From assembly GCA_963617205.1 (NCBI GenBank), contig CAVEOA010000005.1, positions 1 through 64,000 on the forward strand: DNA of 64,000 nucleotides, read 5' to 3'. The notes beneath the pieces were generated by a model. That model saw only the letters and a list, made by a program, of their open reading frames with translations, searched no databases and was not told where the DNA came from. Source of the stretch: UBA11524 sp963617205 (GTDB lineage Bacteria > Bacillota > Clostridia > Christensenellales > Aristaeellaceae). Positions 30,451 through 40,956 of the stretch are shown one piece after another (within the stretch, counting starts at the first letter, position 1; each line of letters starts with the position of its first letter). Both the position numbers and the translations under genes were made by a program.

Positions 30451-30479
30451 TTGATTCTCCGGCACATTCATGCTATAAT
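30451..30479 (+). promoter_or_regulatory. Promoter of the 30525 gene
   Basis: TTGATT (30451-30456), 17-bp spacer and TATAAT (30474-30479), 45 bp before the ATG. Confidence 0.8.
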
Positions 30480-30524
30480 GTGCACTGTACCGCTTTTAGG
30501 CGATGCGGTGAAGGAGTGATTGAG

Positions 30525-30977
30525 ATGGAGAACAGGCAAAATAAGGGCGTTCGCGTATTTCTGGTGCTTGTGACGGTTCTGTTGGTTGCAAATCTTGTCG
30601 TGACAGGCATCGTGCTGTGCAATCAGTATGGCGCGAAGGACCCTGACGCCGATGTTCAGACGAAGTACACGCTGTATATCGGCACGAATGACAAGGATAC
30701 GTACCAGCAGGAGATTCCGCTGGATGAATGCCGCAGCCTTATCACGGAAATATGCACGCGCCATACCGGCGGCTGCACGCTGATGGACGCAGCCGGCTAC
30801 TGGGCGGACGACACGGGCAGCATCACGTGCGAGCTGACCATCGTATGCGTGCTGGAGGACATTTCCGCCGAGGAAGTTCATGCGATTGCGGACGAGGTCA
30901 TCACGGCGCTGAACCAAAATTCCGTGCTGATTGAGACGGAAACGGTCGGCAGCGAATTCTATTACGGCAGCAAGTAA
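30525..30977 (+). CDS. Secreted or membrane-anchored DUF3574-like protein
   Basis: One hundred and fifty residues from ATG 30525 (site AAGGAGTG) to TAA 30975-30977. A basic N-terminus and one hydrophobic segment (VFLVLVTVLLVANLVVTGIV) anchor or export it. The outer domain reads YTLYIGTNDKDTYQQEIPLD, a helix, then TGGCTLMDAAGYWADDTGSI and an acidic helix, a DUF3574-like layout. No catalytic residues are known for that family. It stands alone between a promoter and a terminator. Confidence 0.72.
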   Translation: MENRQNKGVRVFLVLVTVLLVANLVVTGIVLCNQYGAKDPDADVQTKYTLYIGTNDKDTYQQEIPLDECRSLITEICTRHTGGCTLMDAAGYWADDTGSITCELTIVCVLEDISAEEVHAIADEVITALNQNSVLIETETVGSEFYYGSK

Positions 30978-30985
30978 ACAAACAA

Positions 30986-31018
30986 GCGGCAGGGGAATGC
31001 ATCCCTTGCCGCTATTTT
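30986..31018. terminator. Terminator between convergent genes
   Basis: GCGGCAGGGG and the matching CCCTTGCCGC form a 9-10 bp stem over AATGCAT, followed by TATTTTA. It lies at the end of the 30525 gene and abuts the stop of the VanZ-like gene on the other strand. Confidence 0.82.
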
Positions 31019-31574
31019 ATTCATTTTCGGGCGTATACTTGCATCTTTCCGGAATCCGTCGGTACAGCCAAAACCCGAGGAGCGTGCCGAGCGTATTGTT
31101 CAGCAAATCGTCCGTCTCGAACCACCCGAGCTGCAGGAACAGCTGACAGCACTCGATGAAGAGCGACAGCAACAGCCCGAGCAGCAGGATCAGCCATGCG
31201 TTCATCCGCCGATAGGACGCTGCCAGCAGGAAACCGAACGGCAGGAAGAGCACGATGTTCTGTGCGATGCCGACAAGCGGCTTGAGCATTGATTCGTTTG
31301 CGGTCAATGCGCCGCTCAGCAGCTGCCCGACGTCCTCAAACGTCCAGACCGACCAGCCGAGCGCCTCCAGCAGCGCCCGAAACGGCACGAACACAATCGG
31401 GTATTCCCCGGCGGTGCGCGTAAACAGCGTGAACGTCCAGTTCAGGAGCAGATACGCCAGAATCAGCAGGCGCATGATTTGCCGGAATCGCGGCAGCGGC
31501 AGGTGGCATCTGAGCTGTTCGGTGATGATGACCATCAGCGCCACGAGCAGCAGCGCGGCAATTAGTAGAATCAT
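31017..31574 (-). CDS. VanZ-like membrane protein
   Basis: One hundred and eighty-five residues from ATG 31574, overlapping the PqqD-like gene (ATGA), to TAA 31019-31017. Four to five membrane helices are visible, with the VanZ pattern LAYLLLNWTFTLFTRTAGEY, VGIAQNIVLFLPFGFLLAAS and ECCQLFLQLGWFETDDLLNN TLGTLLG. VanZ proteins lower teicoplanin binding in enterococci, but most relatives are uncharacterised. As last gene of the peptide-modification operon it might give self-protection or have no link to the peptide. Confidence 0.9.
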   Translation of the reverse strand: MILLIAALLLVALMVIITEQLRCHLPLPRFRQIMRLLILAYLLLNWTFTLFTRTAGEYPIVFVPFRALLEALGWSVWTFEDVGQLLSGALTANESMLKPLVGIAQNIVLFLPFGFLLAASYRRMNAWLILLLGLLLSLFIECCQLFLQLGWFETDDLLNNTLGTLLGFWLYRRIPERCKYTPENE

Positions 31575-31837
31575 TCCGCCTCCAGCGCCGGCTTGATGCT
31601 CTGTAGAAATTCCTGCAGGTCGTGGGCGGCAGTCGCTTCATCGAGCCCCTCGTAGCGTGCGCACATCCGCTGAATCAGCGCATCTGCCGTGACGTCCTCC
31701 GCAAGCTGCTCCCACAGCCATGCGCCCGATTCGTTCAGGCGAATCAGCGCGTTAAAGTGCATGTTGTTTTCGCCGATGGGCACAAGAATGTATTCATCTG
31801 CCATTTTCCTGAGCAGGAAATCCTTCTTTGCTTTCAT
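31571..31837 (-). CDS. PqqD-like peptide carrier protein
   Basis: Eighty-eight residues from ATG 31837 to TGA 31573-31571. It has the PqqD fold pattern: LRKMADEYILVPIG, then FNALIRLNESGAWLWEQLAE and a C-terminal helical region with EGLDEATAAHDLQEFLQSIK. PqqD-type domains bind the leader of a precursor peptide and present it to the radical SAM enzyme encoded upstream. It begins 11 bp after that gene. Its stop overlaps the VanZ-like start. Confidence 0.9.
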   Translation of the reverse strand: MKAKKDFLLRKMADEYILVPIGENNMHFNALIRLNESGAWLWEQLAEDVTADALIQRMCARYEGLDEATAAHDLQEFLQSIKPALEAE

Positions 31838-31848
31838 GATGCATGTCC

Positions 31849-33234
31849 TCATTTCCGATTTAGTCCGGCTGACTGTGCAATCTGGTGGATGCGCTGCGAA
31901 TAATCTGCGCGGAAGAAGGCGCACTGTTCGGGGTCGCAGCCTGTTATTCCGCTGCCGCTGAGCAGCGCTGACGCACGGCATCCGCCGCCGCAGACGTACC
32001 TGTGCGCGCACGCGGCGCATTCCCTGTTGACCTTCAGCAGGTCGCCGACGCGCGCGGTTGCGAAGTCGATGTAGCTGCCGCTGGTCAGCAGCGCTTGCAG
32101 CCCGACATCCTGAATGCGCGGGAACATCGACTGATCCGCCAGCGCGGTCAATGCGATGCAGGGGAGCAGCCGACCCTCCGGCGTGATGTGGAAGATGCTG
32201 CGCGGTGAGTTGCAAAGCAGGTTCTTTTCGCAGCCTGCATCGCCGCACAGACGCTCCGGTGCAACCTGATACGTGCCATTCCTGTTCAGGAAAACTGCGC
32301 CGCTCCATAAGACGTCAAGCGGCTTGCCGTCCTCGCAGTAATGCGGAATATATTCGATGGCGGCTTCGATATAGTCCTCGTTGGAAAGCGTTCGTCCCTC
32401 GCTACGGCTTTCCCATAGCGGCGTTGGGCGAATCGGACCGATTTTGACCGCATGAACGCCTGCTTCGCCGAGCCTTTTCAGGCTTTCGCGGACGACAGGC
32501 GTGTTGCCCGTGTGCAGGCACATTTCGACATTGACACGGAATCCGCGCCGCTTGCACAGCGCAAAGGCACGCCATGCAGCATCCTCCGCGCCGGTCACGC
32601 CGCGCATCCAGTCGTGCCAGCCGATGCCGTCGAAGCTGACGGAAAATTCCGGACGCATGCCGCGGCGCTCAAATTCGTCCAGAATATCGTCATTCAGCAG
32701 CCACGCATTCGTGTAAACCTGCCGGATGACCATTTTTCTGCGGCGGATTTCGTCGACAAGCGCCCAGAAGTCCCTGCGGAGGAATGGTTCGCCGCCGGTC
32801 AGCTCGATTTGCTGTATGCCGCATTGACTGAGCTGGTCGATGATGCCGAACGCATCCTCGTGGGACGGCTCGCCGTACTGACCGTTGGGCGCGTCCATGT
32901 AGCAGTGGCGGCATCGGTAGTTGCAGCGGCCGGTGATTGCCCAGTGCGCGGCAGGCACAAAGCGGTTGCGGTAGAAGCGGTATTGCTGGTCGTTGTCGAT
33001 GGAGCTGGCGGTTTCGGATGGGCTGACGATGCCATCGGCAACGAACTTGTCCAGCCGGGCGCGGGTTGCATCGGTCAGCAGCCCATCCATCGGTGTACAG
33101 CCATCGCAGAGAAGCAGCAGGTTGAAATCACTGCCGTCGAGCGGCTTGACAATGTTTTCGGGGCGCTTGAGCAGCGCGTTGGTCAGGTGCAGCCAGCCGC
33201 GCAGGGCATAGGCGTCATTCAGACGATAATACAT
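31849..33234 (-). CDS. Radical SAM/SPASM peptide-maturation enzyme
   Basis: Four hundred and sixty-one residues from ATG 33234 to TGA 31851-31849. An N-terminal region of about 95 residues precedes the radical SAM core with CNYRCRHC (Cys104, 108, 111) for the SAM-binding iron-sulfur cluster and IELTGGEPFLRRDFW. The C-terminal SPASM domain has many Cys (LCGDAGCEKNLLC, LLPCIA, ECAACAHRYVCGGGC, GCDPEQC) for two auxiliary clusters. Such enzymes install cross-links or epimerisations in ribosomal peptides. Neighbours are a PqqD-like carrier, a candidate precursor and an HprK-like kinase. The chemistry cannot be told from sequence. Confidence 0.93.
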   Translation of the reverse strand: MYYRLNDAYALRGWLHLTNALLKRPENIVKPLDGSDFNLLLLCDGCTPMDGLLTDATRARLDKFVADGIVSPSETASSIDNDQQYRFYRNRFVPAAHWAITGRCNYRCRHCYMDAPNGQYGEPSHEDAFGIIDQLSQCGIQQIELTGGEPFLRRDFWALVDEIRRRKMVIRQVYTNAWLLNDDILDEFERRGMRPEFSVSFDGIGWHDWMRGVTGAEDAAWRAFALCKRRGFRVNVEMCLHTGNTPVVRESLKRLGEAGVHAVKIGPIRPTPLWESRSEGRTLSNEDYIEAAIEYIPHYCEDGKPLDVLWSGAVFLNRNGTYQVAPERLCGDAGCEKNLLCNSPRSIFHITPEGRLLPCIALTALADQSMFPRIQDVGLQALLTSGSYIDFATARVGDLLKVNRECAACAHRYVCGGGCRASALLSGSGITGCDPEQCAFFRADYSQRIHQIAQSAGLNRK

Positions 33235-33271
33235 GGCAGTTGCTCCTGTCGGTCGGGGCGTTTACAGGAAA

Positions 33272-33299
33272 GGCAGCACATGCCAATGCACATGCTGCC
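33272..33299 (-). promoter_or_regulatory. Stem-loop between precursor and radical SAM genes
   Basis: GGCAGCA and TGCTGCC form a 7-bp stem with a further 3-bp inner pairing, followed on the - strand by CTTTCCTG. A weak terminator or stability hairpin after the precursor gene would favour precursor over enzyme messages. Confidence 0.5.
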
Positions 33300-33324
33300 C
33301 GCAGAAAGGATAGGCTTTCTTTGA

Positions 33325-33519
33325 TTAGGTAGATGCGAGACCGATATGGAACAAGGGACAAATAATGCCCTGACCTTGCCCAACAAGCAGCAAGCAATAA
33401 ATCGAACTGTCCGTATTGCCGCCGTTGTTTCCGCCATCTCCCGATGCGGCAACCACCACATCGCTCGTGTCAAACTCGACAATCTCCGCAAAGGGTTTTT
33501 CGTAACGTAACTTATTCAT
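33325..33519 (-). CDS. Candidate RiPP precursor peptide
   Basis: Sixty-four residues from ATG 33519 (site GGAGGAAAT) to TAA 33327-33325. The N-terminal 24 residues, KLRYEKPFAEIVEFDTSDVV followed by VAAS, look like the leader of radical SAM-modified peptides of gut Clostridia (YEKPxxExVEF then a Val/Ala run and Ser-Gly). The core region is Gly/Asn-rich (GDGGNNGGNTD) and then hydrophobic with Cys42 and Cys54. Its place between an HprK-like kinase and a radical SAM enzyme supports the call. No cleavage site can be fixed, and the hydrophobic end after residue 38 could reflect a frameshift. Confidence 0.72.
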   Translation of the reverse strand: MNKLRYEKPFAEIVEFDTSDVVVAASGDGGNNGGNTDSSIYCLLLVGQGQGIICPLFHIGLAST

Positions 33520-33561
33520 GATTTCCTCCTTCCCTGCATCAAGCAGATCAAACGCCCGGTA

Positions 33562-34350
33562 TCATGCCTTCGTGGGCTGCAGCGATTGCGTCAGTGCCGT
33601 GCTGCTGATCAGCACAGCGTCCGGCGCAAAGTTGTTGACGTCCATATGGTAGATGGGAATCTGCTCGATCAGGCTGTCAAGCAGGCTGAGCAGCTCAATG
33701 CGCGTCGCCGCCTCGTCCGGCAGCAGCACGGCGTTGAAGAGCCAGTCCGTCATATGTGTTGCAGGGGTAATGCAGTTCTTTTCGCCGCGCGTCAGGAGGC
33801 AAATGCCCTTGAGCGGCACGGCGATCGGGTTGCCGAGGTTCTCCTTTCCCTGCCACGGAGAGCCGCAGACATACCATTGACCGTTGTCCAGCAGCAGGAT
33901 GGGCTTGTCGCCGTTGATCATGCGGGCGCGTGCGTCGGGCTCGTCCCGATCCTGATTGCCGAAGTGCTTCAGCCAAAGGTTGACGTGTGTAGACTTGCCG
34001 ACACCGCTTCGTCCCGAGAAGATGTAGCCGCAGCCGTCCAGCGAAACGGCAGCGCCGTGCAGGATGAAGGCGTGAACCTTCGGCAGCAGCATGCTGATCT
34101 TCCGGTAGAGCAGGTTCTCTTCGTCCTGCATCCGCTGATTGCCGTTCGCCTTTGCACGCTGACGAAGGCGATAGAGCAGCCGGGCGCGATGATGTTCCCT
34201 GCGGAGCGAAGCAAGCTCCTCATCCGAAACGGAGACCGTGCAGACGGGCGCTTCATCGGTCAGGAAAGCATGATACTTGTCCCGCAGCGCCGGATTGCGC
34301 GTCAGAAGCTGGAAAGGCGTTTTTGCAATCTTTATCGTAAAGCACTGCAT
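33562..34350 (-). CDS. HprK-like kinase of the peptide cluster
   Basis: Two hundred and sixty-two residues from ATG 34350 (site GGAGGGAGA) to TGA 33564-33562. The Walker A motif GRSGVGKST is at residues 113-121, preceded by ILHGAAVSLDGCGYIFS. Then come INGDKPILLLDNGQWYVCGS and PWQGKENLGNPIAVPLKGIC, which resemble the HPr-kinase catalytic fold. It lacks the N-terminal domain of true HprK. Proteins of this type accompany radical SAM and PqqD-like genes in RiPP cassettes such as SynChlorMet, and a related kinase modifies some lasso peptides. It may phosphorylate the precursor; this is inference. First gene of the operon. Confidence 0.85.
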   Translation of the reverse strand: MQCFTIKIAKTPFQLLTRNPALRDKYHAFLTDEAPVCTVSVSDEELASLRREHHRARLLYRLRQRAKANGNQRMQDEENLLYRKISMLLPKVHAFILHGAAVSLDGCGYIFSGRSGVGKSTHVNLWLKHFGNQDRDEPDARARMINGDKPILLLDNGQWYVCGSPWQGKENLGNPIAVPLKGICLLTRGEKNCITPATHMTDWLFNAVLLPDEAATRIELLSLLDSLIEQIPIYHMDVNNFAPDAVLISSTALTQSLQPTKA

Positions 34351-34415
34351 TCCCGTCTCTCCCTCCTGCGCAGGTTTCGGAAATGGCGAACACTTGTGTC
34401 TTTATCTACATGCGT

Positions 34416-34444
34416 AGTATAGCAAATGCTGGCTGAAATGTCAA
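34416..34444 (-). promoter_or_regulatory. Promoter of the peptide-modification operon
   Basis: On the - strand TTGACA (34444-34439), 17-bp spacer and TATACT (34421-34416), 66 bp before the kinase start. Confidence 0.85.
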
Positions 34445-34525
34445 GGCTTTTTTGGAATTCATCTGACAAAAAAGGAGAAATATGACATTGTAACCTGATG
34501 CCTGCTAATTATATGCATCGATGCA

Positions 34526-34564
34526 TAAAAAAGGAGACCGCTCCGTTGCCGAAACGATCCCCTT
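34526..34564 (-). terminator. Terminator of the opp operon
   Basis: On the - strand AGGGGATCGTTTCGG and the partner arm ending GGTCTCC form a long stem with several G-T pairs, followed by TTTTTTAT. Confidence 0.72.
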
Positions 34565-34583
34565 TGTGTGGGTAAGCTGTGGA

Positions 34584-36368
34584 TTATTCCGCGATGGTGC
34601 AGTGCATGAAGTACTTGTAGCCAAGCGGGTTGGAGAAGAAGCCCTGCACAGAATCATCGATCATGTAGATGTCGGTGTAGTAGTACAGCGGCACGATGCA
34701 GCCGGTCTCCATCAGCATGTCCTCAGCAACGTGCATCAGGGCATAGCGGGTGGTGTTGTCGGTGCAGCTCTTGATGGTGGAGATCAGCACGTCGTAGGTC
34801 TCAGACCAGGTGCCGTTTTCAACCTTGATGTCGTAGCCGTATTCGGTCAGATCCAGGTTGTAGATGGTCAGGGACGCGTTGTCGCCCTTGCCGAACTGGA
34901 CGTCGTTGTTGCCGGAAGCGGTCACCCACATGTCAAGGAAGCAGATCGGGTCGTTGTAGTCAGCCAGCCAGCCGTTGCGGGCGATGGAGTAATCGCCGGC
35001 CTTACGGGTGTTCAGGAAGGTGTTCCACTCCTGATTGACCAGGTTCATGGTGATACCAACGCCCGAGAGGGTGTTCTGCAGGTATTCGCCGATGGCCTTG
35101 TGACCTTCGCTGGTGTTGTACAGGTAGGTCAGGGACGGGAAGTTGGTGAAGACGCCGGCTTCCGCGTTATAGTCGTAGTACTTCTGCAGGATTGCGAGCG
35201 CCTTGTCCCAGTTGTCCATGTACGCATCCGCGGACACGTCATAGTAGCCGGTGACGCCCTCGACATGACCCGCGTTCTTGTAGAACTCGGAGCCGTCAGC
35301 GTCGGTCATGCCCATCGCGACGAAGCTGGAGGCAGGCACCTGACCAGCCTGACCGATTTCCTCGACGATGTAGTTGCGGTCAAAGAACAGGCCGATGGCG
35401 CTGCGGATTTCCTGACGGGCGAGTTCAGCCTCGTTGCCGGTCAGCTCGCAGCCTTCGGGCAGGATGTCTTCGTTGATGTTCCAGCAGACGTAGTAGGTGC
35501 CGATCTGACCAGCCACCACGAACTCGGTCGGATACTTGACCTTCAGCGCGGCGATTTCGGACGTGGGAACGTCGTCGATCAGCTGCCAGTCGCCCTTTTC
35601 AAAGTTGGCGAGCATGTTGTTGGCGTCGTCGGAGAGGTAGCACTCCAGAACGTCCAGCGTCACGTTGTCAGCGTCATGATAGTAGGGGTTCTTCGTCAGG
35701 GTGATTTTGCTGTTGTGCACCCATTCGGTCATGGTGTAGGGACCATTGCCGATGTAGGTGGAAGGATCGGTCGCCCAGGACTCGCTCGCAACGACATCCT
35801 CACGGACAGGCATGTACGCCGGGAAGGCGAGCAGCTCGTTCCAGTAGGCAACAGCATTGGACAGGGTGACCTGCAGGGTCTTGTCGTCCAGCGCGGTCAC
35901 AGCCAGCTTGGAAGCGGTCGGGTCGGAGCCGTCATCGGTGTAGCCCAGAACCACTTCGTACATGTAGCCGTAGTCAGCGCCCAGCTGAGAGGACGCAGCA
36001 CGCTTCCAGGCGTACTCGAAGTCCTTCGCGGTCAGGTCCTGACCGTCGGACCACTTCAGGCCGTCCTTCAGGGTGTAGGTATAGGTGACGGTGCCGTCAT
36101 CATTCATAACGCCCTCGGGCAGCTCCACAGCACAGTCCGCTACGATGACCAGATTGCCCTCATCGTTCTGTGCCCACGTGGCCAGACCGGAGAAGAGGTG
36201 AGCAATCATCGTTGCGCCGTCAACCGCGGAGTTCAGCGCGGGGTCGAGCGTGTCAGGCTCAGACGACAGGCAGACAGACAGCTTCGTTGTGCCTTCCTCG
36301 GCGACAGCGAACAGGCTGCAGCTGAGCATCATTGCGATGGCCAGCAGGAGAGCAGTCAGCTTTTTCAT
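34584..36368 (-). CDS. oppA: Oligopeptide ABC transporter, substrate-binding protein
   Basis: Five hundred and ninety-four residues from ATG 36368 (site AGGAGGTATC) to TAA 34586-34584. It has a signal peptide with hydrophobic core LTALLLAIAMMLS and likely cleavage after Ala-Val-Ala; the lipobox is poor. The extracellular SBP_bac_5 fold shows LDPALNSAVDGATMIAHLFS, YTYTLKDGLKWSDGQDLTAK, FEYAWKRA and NGPYTMTEWVHNSKITLTKN. It would bind peptides for import by OppBCDF, encoded upstream. Being last in the operon, 172 bp after oppF, it may have extra transcription from that gap. Confidence 0.95.
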   Translation of the reverse strand: MKKLTALLLAIAMMLSCSLFAVAEEGTTKLSVCLSSEPDTLDPALNSAVDGATMIAHLFSGLATWAQNDEGNLVIVADCAVELPEGVMNDDGTVTYTYTLKDGLKWSDGQDLTAKDFEYAWKRAASSQLGADYGYMYEVVLGYTDDGSDPTASKLAVTALDDKTLQVTLSNAVAYWNELLAFPAYMPVREDVVASESWATDPSTYIGNGPYTMTEWVHNSKITLTKNPYYHDADNVTLDVLECYLSDDANNMLANFEKGDWQLIDDVPTSEIAALKVKYPTEFVVAGQIGTYYVCWNINEDILPEGCELTGNEAELARQEIRSAIGLFFDRNYIVEEIGQAGQVPASSFVAMGMTDADGSEFYKNAGHVEGVTGYYDVSADAYMDNWDKALAILQKYYDYNAEAGVFTNFPSLTYLYNTSEGHKAIGEYLQNTLSGVGITMNLVNQEWNTFLNTRKAGDYSIARNGWLADYNDPICFLDMWVTASGNNDVQFGKGDNASLTIYNLDLTEYGYDIKVENGTWSETYDVLISTIKSCTDNTTRYALMHVAEDMLMETGCIVPLYYYTDIYMIDDSVQGFFSNPLGYKYFMHCTIAE

Positions 36369-36540
36369 GATGATACCTCCTAATGTGATTGTGTATGTCA
36401 AAAATGCTTTTTTTCGCGCATGGGAAGCTCAGAATCGAAGAAAGCCTAGATATCGAAGATTCCGATGCGCGAAAAAGCACCTTTGAGCGGTAGGAAAGGG
36501 GATTTCCCTGAGTTCATGAACGCGCCAAGCGGGCGAAGAA

Positions 36541-37515
<975 letters not shown>

Positions 37516-37522
37516 CTGCGCC

Positions 37523-38536
<1,014 letters not shown>

Positions 38537-38554
38537 AGGTTCCAACTCCTTTCA

Positions 38555-39613
38555 TCACGCGTTGAGCTTCGGGTCAAAGGCATCGCGCAGACCGTCGCCG
38601 AAGAGGTTCAGGCTCAGCACGATCAGGCAGATAATGACGGCCGGGATAATCAGACGATACGTGTAGGAATAGATGCCGTTGAGCGCATCTGACGCGAGCG
38701 AGCCCAGCGACGGCATCGGCGCGTTGACGCCCAGACCGAGGAAGGAGAGGAAGCTCTCCGTGAAGATGGCGTTCGGGATTTGCAGCGCGGTCGAAATGAT
38801 GACGACGCTGATGCAGTTCGGCAACAGATGCTTGCGGATGATCCAGCCGGGCTTTGCGCCGGTCGCCTGCGCGCTCAGCACGTATTCCTGCTCGCGCAGG
38901 GACAGAATCTGACCGCGGATCAATCGCGCCATGCCGACCCAGTACAGCAGACCGAAGACGATGAACATGCTGATGATGTTCGCGCCGATTTTCTCAAAGA
39001 TGGTGCCCTCGACCTTCAACACCTGCCCCAAGACGACGGACAGCAGGATGATGACCAGCATGTCCGGCAGGGAATAGATGATATCGACAATGCGCATGAT
39101 AAACAGGTCAACCTTGCCGCCGAAATACCCTGCGATGGAGCCGATCATCATGCCGATTACGAGCACGATGATGCTGGCAAAGAAGCCGACGCTGAGCGAA
39201 ATGCGCGTGCCGTAGACGACGCGGATGAAGTAGTCGCGCCCGTGTGCGTCCGTTCCGAAGATGTGCGGGAAGACGTACTCGCCGTTCTCGATGCGCTTCA
39301 GCTCGGTTTTGCCGTATTGAAAGGGCGCGAGGTTGTTGTAGCTGTTGTCCATCGGGCGCCCCTTCGTCTGCCCCAGCATCTGGTCGTAGGAATACGGCCA
39401 GACCAGCGGCAGAATGATGGAGGCGAGCGTAATCAGAACAATCAGAATCAGGCTGATGGTCGCGACTCTGTTCTTCAGCAGGCGCTTGATGCCGTCGCGC
39501 ATGAAGGTCGAGGAAGGACGCATCTTGGAAATAACCGCTTTTTCCTCATCGGAGGCAGGCATGAAGGAATCCACGTCCAGCTGCAGGCTGAATGGCTTTT
39601 TCTGAATCATCAT
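38555..39613 (-). CDS. oppC: Oligopeptide ABC transporter permease
   Basis: Three hundred and fifty-two residues from ATG 39613 (site GAGGAGGAG) to TGA 38557-38555. A long cytoplasmic N-terminus is followed by six membrane helices; the first is VATISLILIVLITLASIILP. The coupling-helix motif EQEYVLSAQATGAKPGWIIR, with the EAA-type Gly, contacts the ATPases. Internal GTDAHGRDYFIRVVYGTRIS is typical of OppC/DppC. Confidence 0.95.
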   Translation of the reverse strand: MMIQKKPFSLQLDVDSFMPASDEEKAVISKMRPSSTFMRDGIKRLLKNRVATISLILIVLITLASIILPLVWPYSYDQMLGQTKGRPMDNSYNNLAPFQYGKTELKRIENGEYVFPHIFGTDAHGRDYFIRVVYGTRISLSVGFFASIIVLVIGMMIGSIAGYFGGKVDLFIMRIVDIIYSLPDMLVIILLSVVLGQVLKVEGTIFEKIGANIISMFIVFGLLYWVGMARLIRGQILSLREQEYVLSAQATGAKPGWIIRKHLLPNCISVVIISTALQIPNAIFTESFLSFLGLGVNAPMPSLGSLASDALNGIYSYTYRLIIPAVIICLIVLSLNLFGDGLRDAFDPKLNA

Positions 39614-39633
39614 GACGGGAAGCTCCTCCTCAA

Positions 39634-40563
39634 TTATTCAAAATCAATGCGCGGATCGACAACCTTGTAAAGCAGGTCGCTGATGAGGTTCATGATGACG
39701 ATCAGCGATGCGAGGAAGATGGTCGTACCCATAATCATGGTATAATCGCGGTTGATGATGCTGGAGACAAATTGCCGTCCGATGCCGGGCACGGCGAAAA
39801 TCTGCTCGACCACCATGGAGCCGGTCACGATGAAAGCAAGCATCGGACCGAAGTACGTGATGACGGGAATGAGGGAATTTTTCAGCGCATGGCCGAAGAT
39901 GATTCGCTTGCCCGGAACGCCCTTGGCGCGCGCCGTGCGGATGTAATCCTGTCCCAGCACATCCAGCATGGACGAACGCGTCAGACGCGTGATATAGCTC
40001 ATCGGGTACAGCATGAGGGTAATGACCGGCAGGATAAGACCGTCGTTCGTCGCGCCGTTGGCCGAGACCCAGCCGAGGGAGACGGAGAATATGACGAGCA
40101 GGAATGTGCCCATAATAAACGACGGCATCGAAACAAATGCGGTTGTGATGACCATGATGATCTTATCAAGAACCGTGTTGCGCCGCAGTGCCGCGACCGA
40201 GCCGAGCACGATGCCGAGGATGGCTGCGCTGAACGCCGCAATCAGACCGAGCTTCGCGGACGTCCTCATGCCGTCCAGAATCACATCGATGACCTCGCGG
40301 CCGCGCATCTTGAGGCTCGGACCGAAGTCGAATCTCGTTACGATGTCGCGCAGATAGGTGACATATTGCTCGAACAGCGGCTTATCCAGACCGTACTTCG
40401 CTTCCAAAGCGGCCTGCGCCTCGGCAGTAATCGCTTTTTCACTGGTGAACGGACCACCCGGAATTGCGTGCATGACAAAAAAAGTCACGGTAATGACAAT
40501 CCAAACGGTCAGCAGCGCCAGCAAAACACGCTTGAGCACATAAAACAGCATTTTTGAACTCAT
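39634..40563 (-). CDS. oppB: Oligopeptide ABC transporter permease
   Basis: Three hundred and nine residues from ATG 40563 (site GGAGGG) to TAA 39636-39634. Six membrane helices; the N-terminal YVLKRVLLALLTVWIVITVT and DKPLFEQYVTYLRDIVTRFD regions and the coupling loop LGQDYIRTARAKGVPGKRII are characteristic of OppB/DppB. First gene of the operon, 20 bp before oppC. Confidence 0.95.
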   Translation of the reverse strand: MSSKMLFYVLKRVLLALLTVWIVITVTFFVMHAIPGGPFTSEKAITAEAQAALEAKYGLDKPLFEQYVTYLRDIVTRFDFGPSLKMRGREVIDVILDGMRTSAKLGLIAAFSAAILGIVLGSVAALRRNTVLDKIIMVITTAFVSMPSFIMGTFLLVIFSVSLGWVSANGATNDGLILPVITLMLYPMSYITRLTRSSMLDVLGQDYIRTARAKGVPGKRIIFGHALKNSLIPVITYFGPMLAFIVTGSMVVEQIFAVPGIGRQFVSSIINRDYTMIMGTTIFLASLIVIMNLISDLLYKVVDPRIDFE

Positions 40564-40660
40564 CCTGCTTCACCCTCCCTGCAGGAGGAGCGTGCCGCTT
40601 CGACCTGCACATGTTCTTGACGCATCGAATAAATCCGGACTTTTATTACGATGATTTTTC

Positions 40661-40689
40661 ATTTTACACGTATATTTGACGAAAATCAA
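40661..40689 (-). promoter_or_regulatory. Promoter of the opp operon
   Basis: On the - strand TTGATT (40689-40684), 17-bp spacer and TAAAAT (40666-40661). The divergent gap 40564-40956 holds this promoter and a weaker one for the protease gene; nothing else is seen in it. Confidence 0.7.
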
Positions 40690-40867
40690 GAAACCTTTAT
40701 TCATTTTTTTGTCTTTTTTCTGTACTTGCAGCGGAGGAAATGGATATAGCGAAAATTCAAAATGCATTTTCTTTGCTGTGCTGCATCATTTCATCGCTAA
40801 AGGAGAAGAAATCAGAAAACGATAGAAACACGGGGAAAGCACGCTGACATCCCGCGATACGATAGGC

Positions 40868-40896
40868 TTGCATCTGCGCGGCAATTATGATAGGAT
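40868..40896 (+). promoter_or_regulatory. Possible promoter of the zinc protease gene
   Basis: TTGCAT (40868-40873), 17-bp spacer and TAGGAT (40891-40896), 60 bp before the ATG. The -10 is weak. Confidence 0.4.
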
Positions 40897-40956
40897 AGGA
40901 CAGATCGATTATCAATCGGTCTGCATTATCATAAAAAATAGAAGGAAGGCGGCTTT

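Noticed and set aside
31571..32308. Extended start for the PqqD-like gene, reaching into the radical SAM gene
   Set aside because: The upstream part is out-of-frame shadow sequence; PqqD-like domains begin near the ATG at 31837.
34521..36383. Long + strand frame opposite oppA
   Set aside because: The - strand has a full substrate-binding protein with signal peptide; the + frame is a low-complexity Val/Gly/His-rich shadow.
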